From contig NZ_CP150235.1 of NCBI RefSeq assembly GCF_037974355.1, forward strand, positions 1 to 64,000: DNA of 64,000 nucleotides, written 5' to 3'. The notes under the pieces are model-generated. The model had not been told where the DNA came from, searched no databases, and worked only from the letters and a program-made list of their open reading frames with translations. This document shows, piece after piece, positions 50,682-57,523 of this stretch. This stretch comes from Paenibacillus sp. FSL R5-0517 (GTDB lineage: Bacteria > Bacillota > Bacilli > Paenibacillales > Paenibacillaceae). Made by a program: the position numbers and the translations under genes. Numbering within the stretch: position 1 is the first letter of the stretch; each line of letters opens with the position of its first letter.

Positions 50682-52439
50682 ATGAAACAGCCGTCTACAG
50701 GCTCGAGGCTACTACAGGGTGCATTTGTTCTTGGGCTTGCCGCCATTATCTCCAAAATCATTGGTGCTTTTCAAAAGATTCCGTTGCAGAATCTGGGGGG
50801 AGACGGTGTTTTTGGCATTTACAATACGGTGTATCCGTTATATATGCTCATTGTTACGCTTGCTGCTGCCGGGCTGCCCCTGGCCGTATCCAAATTCGTA
50901 GCAGAGCAAAATGCACTGGGGAGACAGGACGAGAGCAGAAGGATTATCCGGTTATCTTCCGTGCTGCTCGGGGGAATAGGACTTGTTATGGCGCTCTTGA
51001 TGTATGCAGGCGCGCCGCTAATCGCTGACATGATTGGCAACCGACATGTCGTTCCTTCGATTCGTGCAGCTTCATGGGCGTTGTTGTTCGTTCCGGTGAT
51101 GACCGGACTGCGTGGATATTTTCAGGGGTTACAGCAGATGGTCCCAACAGCGGTATCGCAAGTGGTGGAGCAGACGATACGTGTCACCGTCATGATTGTT
51201 CTGCTTGTATGGTTGATGAGACGAGACGCTTCGCTTGAGACGATTGCCGCTGGAGCCATGATGGGCTCCGTTGCTGGCGGAATGGTCGGACTGTTAACGA
51301 TGTTAGGGTACATGGTCCGTCATCGGCGGAAACGTAGGGAAGTGGGAACCGGACCATTGGATTTGGGAAGAATAAGTAACGGCAGAGAGGTTGGATCAGA
51401 TTCTCATGAGCATCAAGAGCATCAGGAGAATAGATCGGTTACGCCACAGATGAAAACGGTGAGTTCCATAAACCCCGCTCTGGCAGACCAATCTCGATCC
51501 AATGCCGAATGGATCAGGATGCTGCTCATGTACGCCATTCCGGTCTGTCTCGGGTCGCTTGCCGTACCACTGATGAATCTGGTGGACACCTTCACCGTGC
51601 CACGGCTTTTGCGGGGAGAAGGATTGGATGAACTCCAGTCGATGGTTTCCTTCGGCATCTACAACCGCGGATTGCCGCTAGTTCAACTGGTGACGATGCT
51701 GGCTACGTCACTGTCTGTGCTGTTTATTCCGGCGATGGCGGAAGCCCGGTTAAAGGGCGGGCCAGAAGCCGTTCGGCAGCAAGCAGGCCTCGCGCTGCGC
51801 TGGTTCTGGTTGATCGGCCTGGCGGCATCCGCGGGTCTCGCGGTGCTGGCGGAGCCGATTAACCGCATGCTGTACGGAGATGCCGCAGGCACCGAAGCAC
51901 TGCGGTACATGGCGCTGACGGCTGCGGGCAGCACCGTCAGCATTATTGCGGCGGCGCTGCTGCAAGGCCTCGGCGCCGTGCGCGCACCCGCGTTCAGCAT
52001 GCTGGCCGCTGCAGGCGTCAAGGCGTTGCTGAACGTTACGCTTGTGCCGGCGCTGGGCATCAGCGGCGCGGCCATGGCAGGCGCAGTCGCCTACATGCTG
52101 GCGGCTGGCCTGAATGTGGCGCTGCTGGCGCGACTTGTCGCCCTGCGCCCTGCCCCTGGCGCCGTCCTGGCGAAGCCGGCGCTGGTGATCGCCGCCATGA
52201 GTCTGGCGGCGGTAGGCATGGCCTTGGCCGCCGAAGCGGTACTCGGCGGCATGGGTATCGCGGCCGACCGCAGGCTGGCCGCAATGGGCGTGAGCCTGCT
52301 GGGCATCGCCGCAGGCTCGGCCGTGTTCTTGCTGGCGGCGGCCCGGACAGGGCTTCTGACCGCAGCGGAGCTGGCGGCTGTGCCCAAGCTGGGGCCTCGC
52401 CTGGCCAAGCTGCTGCACAGACTGCGTGTGCTGCGCTAG
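50682..52439 (+). CDS. yabM: Polysaccharide flippase family protein YabM (SpoVB-like)
   Basis: YabM belongs to the MOP-superfamily flippases related to SpoVB and MurJ, which move lipid-linked sugars across the membrane. The 585-residue product has about 14 hydrophobic segments, starting GAFVLGLAAIISKIIGAF, with GIYNTVYPLYML and a charged, Glu/His/Ser-rich loop at about 215-280. ATG 50682 has GGAGGG at good spacing; an ATG at 50652 lacks one. The 3' half (about 51750-52440) is markedly GC-rich: row 52201-52260 has 42 G+C of 60 against 33 in row 51001-51060. It lies between spoVT and yabN as in B. subtilis. Confidence 0.88.
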   Translation: MKQPSTGSRLLQGAFVLGLAAIISKIIGAFQKIPLQNLGGDGVFGIYNTVYPLYMLIVTLAAAGLPLAVSKFVAEQNALGRQDESRRIIRLSSVLLGGIGLVMALLMYAGAPLIADMIGNRHVVPSIRAASWALLFVPVMTGLRGYFQGLQQMVPTAVSQVVEQTIRVTVMIVLLVWLMRRDASLETIAAGAMMGSVAGGMVGLLTMLGYMVRHRRKRREVGTGPLDLGRISNGREVGSDSHEHQEHQENRSVTPQMKTVSSINPALADQSRSNAEWIRMLLMYAIPVCLGSLAVPLMNLVDTFTVPRLLRGEGLDELQSMVSFGIYNRGLPLVQLVTMLATSLSVLFIPAMAEARLKGGPEAVRQQAGLALRWFWLIGLAASAGLAVLAEPINRMLYGDAAGTEALRYMALTAAGSTVSIIAAALLQGLGAVRAPAFSMLAAAGVKALLNVTLVPALGISGAAMAGAVAYMLAAGLNVALLARLVALRPAPGAVLAKPALVIAAMSLAAVGMALAAEAVLGGMGIAADRRLAAMGVSLLGIAAGSAVFLLAAARTGLLTAAELAAVPKLGPRLAKLLHRLRVLR

Positions 52440-52588
52440 CTTCATGCTCAAGGTGCTTCTGCATTCAGCACAGCCAATATGCAATTATAGGATATCGAAT
52501 GATTCTGGTATAATACGTGTAATTAGTCCTGATCAGGCACGCTGAATGAGTGAGCCTGGGCAGGATAGTCCGGATGGAGGTTTACGTA

Positions 52589-54082
52589 ATGAGTGCAGCT
52601 TTAACCGTAGTGGGTCTTGGATCAGGAGATGCAGACCAACTGACCGTAGGTATTATCAAAAAAATGAAACATGCAGCTACGCTGTATGTACGTACCCTGG
52701 ATCATCCTGTATTGAATGATCTGAAGCAAGAGGGGCTGGAGATGACCTCGTTTGATGCGATCTATGAGGCGAAGTCCTCCTTCCCCGAGGTGTATGATGA
52801 GATCGCGAACCAATTGATCGAGGCTGCTCGCAAGGGTGAGGCTGGAACGGAGATTGTGTATGCCGTACCCGGTCATCCCATGGTGGCAGAAGCCAGTGTG
52901 CGACTGCTCAAAGAACGCTGTCCGCAAATGGGCATTTCACTACGTGTAATGGGTGGAGAAAGCTTTCTGGACGAAGCCTTTATACGGCTTGGATTTGATC
53001 CTATTGAAGGCTTTCAACTCCTGGATGCCAGCAGCTTGAATACAGAACTGGTACAACCACAGCTACATACGTTGATCGGACAAGTCTATGATGTGTTCAC
53101 TGCTTCGGACGTGAAGCTGTGCCTGATGGAAGTTTACCCGGATGACTATCCCGTATTTGTCGGTCATGCACTGGGTGTACAGGGCCAAGAGATCATTCAC
53201 AAAATTCCGCTACACGAACTGGACCGGATCGAAGGGTACGGCAATCTGTCACTGATCTATGTACCGAAGAACACCGATGATGCCCTGCGTCGCCGATCCT
53301 TCGCACGTTTGCATGAGATCGTGAATATTCTTCGCAGCCCGGGTGGCTGTCCATGGGATCAGGAACAGACGCATCAGTCCATTCGCAAAAACCTGATTGA
53401 AGAGACCTATGAAGTCATTGAGACAATCGATGAGGATGACCCTGACCATATGAAAGAAGAGTTGGGTGATCTGCTGCTGCAGATTTTATTGCATTCCCAG
53501 ATGGAAGAAGAAGTGGGCACATTTAATGTCTATGATGTCATCGAAGGGTTGAATGATAAGCTAATCTTCCGTCATCCCCATGTTTTTGGCGAACATCAGG
53601 CAGAAGATGCGAATGAAGCTCTTCAGAACTGGGAACAGATGAAAGCAGAGGAGAAGAAGCGCAAAGGTCAGGATCAGCAGAAGGTTTCCGTGCTGGATGG
53701 TATACCGCGTGACTTGCCTGCGCTGATGAAGGGATACAAGTTACAGAAGAAAGCAGCCAAAGTTGGCTTTGACTGGGATGATGTTGACGGTGTGTTTGCC
53801 AAGATCGAGGAAGAACTCGCAGAGTTGAAAGAAGCGGTGCAACAAGGCCAGTCTGCGGAAGAACGGAAGCTCGAACTGGGTGATTTATTATTCGCAGCCG
53901 CGAACGTTGCAAGATTCATCGATACGGACCCGGAAGAGGCACTTGCTGCGACGAACCGCAAATTCATTGGGCGTTTCCAATATATTGAGGAGCGTCTTCA
54001 TGAACAGGGAAGAACACCAGCAGATAGCAATGTGGAAGAGATGGAGCAATTCTGGCAGGAAGCGAAGAAGGCAGGATTATAA
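52589..54082 (+). CDS. yabN: YabN: tetrapyrrole methylase-like plus MazG pyrophosphohydrolase
   Basis: This two-domain protein combines a tetrapyrrole-methylase-like domain (about 1-225, LTVVGLGSGDADQLTVG) of unclear activity with MazG NTP pyrophosphohydrolase domains (about 235-497). MazG motifs are GGCPWDQEQTH, EETYEVIETI and EELGDLLLQ, and a second set, EEELAELKEAV and LELGDLLFA. MazG enzymes hydrolyse nucleoside triphosphates to monophosphates. ATG 52589 has GATGGAGG. hup and rqcP follow downstream. Confidence 0.92.
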   Translation: MSAALTVVGLGSGDADQLTVGIIKKMKHAATLYVRTLDHPVLNDLKQEGLEMTSFDAIYEAKSSFPEVYDEIANQLIEAARKGEAGTEIVYAVPGHPMVAEASVRLLKERCPQMGISLRVMGGESFLDEAFIRLGFDPIEGFQLLDASSLNTELVQPQLHTLIGQVYDVFTASDVKLCLMEVYPDDYPVFVGHALGVQGQEIIHKIPLHELDRIEGYGNLSLIYVPKNTDDALRRRSFARLHEIVNILRSPGGCPWDQEQTHQSIRKNLIEETYEVIETIDEDDPDHMKEELGDLLLQILLHSQMEEEVGTFNVYDVIEGLNDKLIFRHPHVFGEHQAEDANEALQNWEQMKAEEKKRKGQDQQKVSVLDGIPRDLPALMKGYKLQKKAAKVGFDWDDVDGVFAKIEEELAELKEAVQQGQSAEERKLELGDLLFAAANVARFIDTDPEEALAATNRKFIGRFQYIEERLHEQGRTPADSNVEEMEQFWQEAKKAGL

Positions 54083-54389
54083 CGGGTTCAATTTTCTGGA
54101 AAATACCTATTAGCCTTATTCCATCATTCTATGCAGTATGTTATGATAATACGAACATGTGTTCAGCTGTAATGACTGGATTGATGTTTAGTCATGGATA
54201 GTTTCGGGTACTGGTCTTAGACTGTTCCCTGCCGACCATCGACAAAAAAGCTAAAAAAGTCGCGGACCAAGGCAGGATTTCAGATGCCAAGCCAGAATAC
54301 ATGTGTAGTGACCTAACGCGAATCAGCGGCAATCAATGTATTGTCAGGGATCGCAGATACTTTTTTTTCAATTTGGGAGGCTTTTAAAA
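54083..54389. other. Gap before hup
   Basis: No gene. CCTGCC near 54228 and GGCAGG near 54271 could pair across a long loop. A nine-base T tract (54360-54368) precedes the hup ribosome-binding site (GGGAGG). I could not assign a promoter. Confidence 0.4.
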
Positions 54390-54662
54390 ATGAACAAAAC
54401 AGATCTGATTAACAACATTTCAACCAAAAGTGGTTTGACTAAAAAAGACGTTGAGTCCGTATTGAACGGCTTTTTGGGAGAAATTACAGATGCACTTGCC
54501 AGCGGAGACAAAGTACAATTGATCGGCTTTGGCACTTTTGAGACCCGCAAACGTTCCGGTCGTACCGGACGTAACCCACAAACAGGGAATGAAATCGTGA
54601 TTCCTGAGTCCACTGTTCCTGCATTCAAAGCAGGCAACAAACTTAAAGAAGCCGTAAAATAA
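54390..54662 (+). CDS. hup: HU-type DNA-binding protein
   Basis: HU is the abundant nucleoid protein that bends and compacts DNA. The 90-residue product is canonical: MNKTDLINNISTKSGLTKKD, FGTFETRKRSGRTGRNPQTG (DNA-binding arm) and VPAFKAGNKLKEAV. ATG 54390 has TTGGGAGG. Its stop overlaps the rqcP start (TAATG), so the two are translationally coupled. In B. subtilis the HU gene hbs is elsewhere. Confidence 0.96.
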   Translation: MNKTDLINNISTKSGLTKKDVESVLNGFLGEITDALASGDKVQLIGFGTFETRKRSGRTGRNPQTGNEIVIPESTVPAFKAGNKLKEAVK

Positions 54663-54940
54663 TGCGTCTTGATAAATTCCTGAAGGTCTCCCGGCTAATC
54701 AAACGCCGCACTGTGGCCAAGGACGTCTCTGAACAGGGACGTGTTCTGGTGAACGGACGTGAAGCAAAGCCCAGCGCCAATGTCAAAGTGGGCGATGAGC
54801 TGACGGTTCAGTTCGGTCAGAAACTGGTCACCGTGAAGGTGGAACGAATTGCCGAGAGTACCAAGAAGGATGAGGCGAGCAGCCTCTACACCTTGGTGAA
54901 GGAAGAGCCGATCGCCAAGGATAACGGGATGAACTGGTAA
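54662..54940 (+). CDS. rqcP: Ribosome quality-control protein RqcP (YabO)
   Basis: RqcP is an S4-domain, Hsp15-like protein that works with RqcH on stalled 50S subunits to extend nascent chains with alanine. The 92-residue product is MRLDKFLKVSRLIKRRTVAK (S4 core), VLVNGREAKPSANVKVGDEL. The ATG overlaps the hup stop by one base. A terminator follows. Confidence 0.93.
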   Translation: MRLDKFLKVSRLIKRRTVAKDVSEQGRVLVNGREAKPSANVKVGDELTVQFGQKLVTVKVERIAESTKKDEASSLYTLVKEEPIAKDNGMNW

Positions 54941-54982
54941 CAGTACATCTGGTATGAACATGCATTCAATGCAAGTTGAATC

Positions 54983-55020
54983 GAAACGTCCTCCTGTCAC
55001 AGGGAAGGGCGTTTTTGTTT
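54983..55020 (+). terminator. rqcP terminator
   Basis: AAACGTCC near 54984 pairs imperfectly with AGGGCGTTT near 55004, with CTGT/ACAG inside, followed by a T-rich tail. Confidence 0.7.
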
Positions 55021-55111
55021 TTACTGGAAGCCGGGTTATTTGTTCAACAACGCTGGTTCTATTCCGACCTCCACATCCATAAGCTAGGTGTAAGAAGGAG
55101 GGGTACATGCC

Positions 55112-55396
55112 ATGGTTGAGCACGGTAAGGCCAAACAGCATCATCTGAGCATGCAGAATCGGAAACTGCTGGATCTGACGGGTGTCTCCAACGTGGAGAG
55201 CTTCGACAGTGAGGAATTTTTGCTGCAGACTGAACTTGGGCATCTGACCATCCGGGGGCACAATTTACATATCAAAAACCTGAGCCTGGAGGAAGGTCTC
55301 TTATCCATTGAAGGCACAGTTAGCTCTCTGCAATATCTGGACCCCGGTTCCCAGAACAAGAATAGTAAAGGCCTGTTCGGCAAGATGTTCCGATGA
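55112..55396 (+). CDS. yabP: Sporulation protein YabP
   Basis: YabP is a small sporulation protein; with YabQ it is sigma-E dependent in B. subtilis, and YabQ is needed for cortex formation. The 94-residue product has the family core HHLSMQNRKLLDLTGVSNVES, FLLQTELGHLTIRGHNLHIK and LSIEGTVSSLQY. ATG 55112 has AAGGAGGGG. It overlaps yabQ by four bases. Confidence 0.93.
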   Translation: MVEHGKAKQHHLSMQNRKLLDLTGVSNVESFDSEEFLLQTELGHLTIRGHNLHIKNLSLEEGLLSIEGTVSSLQYLDPGSQNKNSKGLFGKMFR

Positions 55397-55962
55397 GTCC
55401 GGATACTCAATGGATCACATTGATGTGGATGCTTACTTCGGGGGTCGTGATGGGAATGGCCTACGACAGTTACCGGGTACTGTCCGGACAGCTGCGGTTT
55501 CCGAGATGGAGTATTCACACGCTCGATCTGTTGTATTGGGTTGCTTCCGCGCTGTTCGTTTTTCGGATGCTATACGCCGGAAACCACGGACAGTTGCGGT
55601 TTTATGTCTTTTTGGGGCTGATTATAGGGGTTTGTTTCTATTTTTGGCTTTTAAGTGTTACAACCCAGCGTTTTGTGGTAATGTTAATTAAACTCGCAAG
55701 AACGCTGATTCATTGGTGTGGACATATCCTTAACATCCTGATCGTTATGCCGGCTAAAGGAATTTATAAGTTCATTCGCGTATTATTCGGTTTTGTAATT
55801 GCGATACTATTATTCCTGGGCAGGCTGGTACTGCAATGTTTGGTACCTTTCGGCAAGTTGTTCCGCTGGATGTTTAGGCCGCTCCTGAAATATTGGGTAA
55901 CGCCATGCTTCATGATCCGTGTGGGTACAAGAATTGCAGCGATATGGAAACGCTGGTTTTAA
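55393..55962 (+). CDS. yabQ: Spore cortex biosynthesis protein YabQ
   Basis: YabQ is a membrane protein needed for cortex formation. The 189-residue product has about five hydrophobic segments (WITLMWMLTSGVVMGMAYDS, LLYWVASALFVFRML, FYVFLGLIIGVCFYFWLL, and two further), and its tail is aromatic and basic. It overlaps yabP by four bases and precedes divIC by 11, indicating one yabP-yabQ-divIC transcript. Confidence 0.93.
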   Translation: MSPDTQWITLMWMLTSGVVMGMAYDSYRVLSGQLRFPRWSIHTLDLLYWVASALFVFRMLYAGNHGQLRFYVFLGLIIGVCFYFWLLSVTTQRFVVMLIKLARTLIHWCGHILNILIVMPAKGIYKFIRVLFGFVIAILLFLGRLVLQCLVPFGKLFRWMFRPLLKYWVTPCFMIRVGTRIAAIWKRWF

Positions 55963-55973
55963 GGAGGTCCGTA

Positions 55974-56309
55974 ATGGGTAAAACACCTGTGGGCAGATCA
56001 AAGGCTCCAACTAACCAAGGAAAATCTGCCGGTGCAAAAAGGCGCCTCATGCTTTGGATGACGTTTATGATTGTATTTGTAATATGGGCAGGATATACAT
56101 TCCTTGTGCAGAATGCACAAATTTCGGACAAGAGTTCTCAGCTGGCTACTCAGCAAGCTTCAAAGGCAGATACGTTGAAGAAGCTGGAACAGTTGAAGTA
56201 CGAAGTCAGCCGGTTGAATGACCCTGAATACATAGGACAGCTGGCACGGAAAAAAGGATATTATCTTCCTGAGGAAACGCCAATCCAGGTTGAAGAGTCA
56301 GGGAACTGA
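55974..56309 (+). CDS. divIC: Cell division protein DivIC (FtsB-like)
   Basis: DivIC is a bitopic divisome protein that works with FtsL and DivIB at the septum. The 111-residue product has a basic cytoplasmic N-terminus (about 1-25), a transmembrane segment (LMLWMTFMIVFVIWAGYTFL) and a coiled coil (ISDKSSQLATQQASKADTLK onward) ending YIGQLARKKGYYLPEE. ATG 55974 has AAGGAGG directly after yabQ. Confidence 0.93.
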   Translation: MGKTPVGRSKAPTNQGKSAGAKRRLMLWMTFMIVFVIWAGYTFLVQNAQISDKSSQLATQQASKADTLKKLEQLKYEVSRLNDPEYIGQLARKKGYYLPEETPIQVEESGN

Positions 56310-56403
56310 TGGAATTCGGTCCATTACCGAGCTAGGTTTGTTATCCGTGTGTCTGAAGCCGTTAAACCGGAAAAAATAGGCTCTCTGATGGGGTAGTGTT
56401 CAG

Positions 56404-56433
56404 TTGACCTTGGTTTACGGCATAAGGTATAAT
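56404..56433 (+). promoter_or_regulatory. Candidate yabR promoter
   Basis: TTGACC (56404-56409), 18-base spacer, TATAAT (56428-56433), 75 bp before yabR. Confidence 0.7.
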
Positions 56434-56507
56434 TACATTAGCGCAGCATTGATTTTGGCATTCAAAAAATCGGGTTGTATATTTTTAAGGGAGGATCATT
56501 TTATTCT

Positions 56508-57038
56508 ATGGCAATTGAAGTGGGCACCAAGTTAGAGGGCAAGGTGACAGGAATCACGCATTTTGGAGCATTTGTGGATCTGTCAGGAGGTGTCACGGGT
56601 CTCGTTCACATCTCGGAAATCGCCGACAATTACGTCAAAGATGTCAACGACCACCTGAAGCTGAATGACCTCGTTACAGTGAAGGTTATCAACGTTGACA
56701 AGGATGGCAAGATCGGACTTTCCATTAAGCAAGCTGTTGACAAACCGGTTGAGCAACAAACACAATCCAGACCCCCGAGAGCTCCTAGACCGGAACGCAG
56801 TGGAGGAGATCGCGAACGATTCAGCGGCGGAGGTCCAAGTGGTGGCCAAGGTCGTGGTGGCGGCGGCGGTGGATTTAACCGTGGTGACCGCGGAGGCCGT
56901 TCTTTCAAGCCCGCAGCAGGCAAACCTTCATTTGAGGATAAAATGTCACGCTTCCTGAAAGATAGTGAAGAGCGGATCTCTTCGCTTAAGAAGAACACAG
57001 AAGGCAAACGTGGAGGCCGCGGAGCCAAGCGTGTGTAA
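56508..57038 (+). CDS. yabR: S1 RNA-binding protein YabR with RGG-rich tail
   Basis: The 176-residue product has an N-terminal S1 domain (about 5-75: GTKLEGKVTGITHFGAFVDL, TGLVHISEIA, KIGLSIKQA) and a low-complexity Gly/Arg/Pro-rich region (about 85-140) with repeated RGG and GGG. It ends with a basic helix. B. subtilis YabR has about 128 residues, so the RGG region is an expansion typical of this lineage. ATG 56508 has AAGGGAGG at a rather long spacing. A single-gene unit with its own promoter and terminator. The target RNA is unknown. Confidence 0.88.
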   Translation: MAIEVGTKLEGKVTGITHFGAFVDLSGGVTGLVHISEIADNYVKDVNDHLKLNDLVTVKVINVDKDGKIGLSIKQAVDKPVEQQTQSRPPRAPRPERSGGDRERFSGGGPSGGQGRGGGGGGFNRGDRGGRSFKPAAGKPSFEDKMSRFLKDSEERISSLKKNTEGKRGGRGAKRV

Positions 57039-57070
57039 TCTGTCACAACCTGATCTAAACATATAAGTAA

Positions 57071-57101
57071 AACCGTTAGCCCTTGGGCTAACGGTTTTTT
57101 T
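57071..57101 (+). terminator. yabR terminator
   Basis: AACCGTTAGCCC (57071-57082) pairs perfectly with GGGCTAACGGTT (57085-57096) and runs into seven T. Confidence 0.92.
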
Positions 57102-57185
57102 GCATTTCTTTCACAGATGACTTTCACAGATAAGAGCGGAATAGCTTTTTTTGTAAAGTGAATCTCCATATCCCCAGTTTTTCTG

Positions 57186-57440
57186 CACGACAAAATGGAA
57201 CCATAAGAACATTTGTCGTCTACCATTTTTTACCGACAGGTTTCCGTGGCATTCCACAGCTATCCTGCTCAAATGATGGCGAGACCAAAGCATCTCCAGT
57301 TCAAAATCAGACATTGCCTTTGTCGGAATGAAGTAAGGGAAGGACAGAAACCACAATAAGGCCGGGGGTTTTGCTCCACCGCGCCAGGTTCGTTTCTTTT
57401 GTCGTAAACTTTTTGGACCCTGCCCACCTATTCTGACAAA
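57186..57440. promoter_or_regulatory. Spo0A-type boxes upstream of spoIIE
   Basis: Five sites similar to TTTGTCGAA: 57186-57194 inverted (7 of 9), 57212-57220 (TTTGTCGTC, 7 of 9), 57320-57328 (TTTGTCGGA, 8 of 9), 57398-57406 (TTTGTCGTA, 8 of 9) and 57432-57440 inverted (TTTGTCAGA, 7 of 9), the last overlapping the -35 of the promoter. They fit direct Spo0A activation of spoIIE. No tRNA genes are present in this 485-bp gap. Confidence 0.65.
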
Positions 57441-57465
57441 CTACGTCTTCTATTCTATCTATAAT
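57433..57465 (+). promoter_or_regulatory. spoIIE promoter with 21-bp spacer
   Basis: CTGACA (57433-57438), 21 bases, TATAAT (57460-57465). The long spacer is characteristic of Spo0A-activated sigma-A promoters such as B. subtilis spoIIE and spoIIG. Confidence 0.75.
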
Positions 57466-57523
57466 CAGAACCATCGAGAACGAAACACGAAAATTCAAAT
57501 TAATCGAATGGGGTGCCTTGAGG

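Noticed and set aside
57111..57356. 81-residue minus-strand frame upstream of spoIIE
   Set aside because: It covers the region of Spo0A-type boxes, has no clear ribosome-binding site and odd composition.
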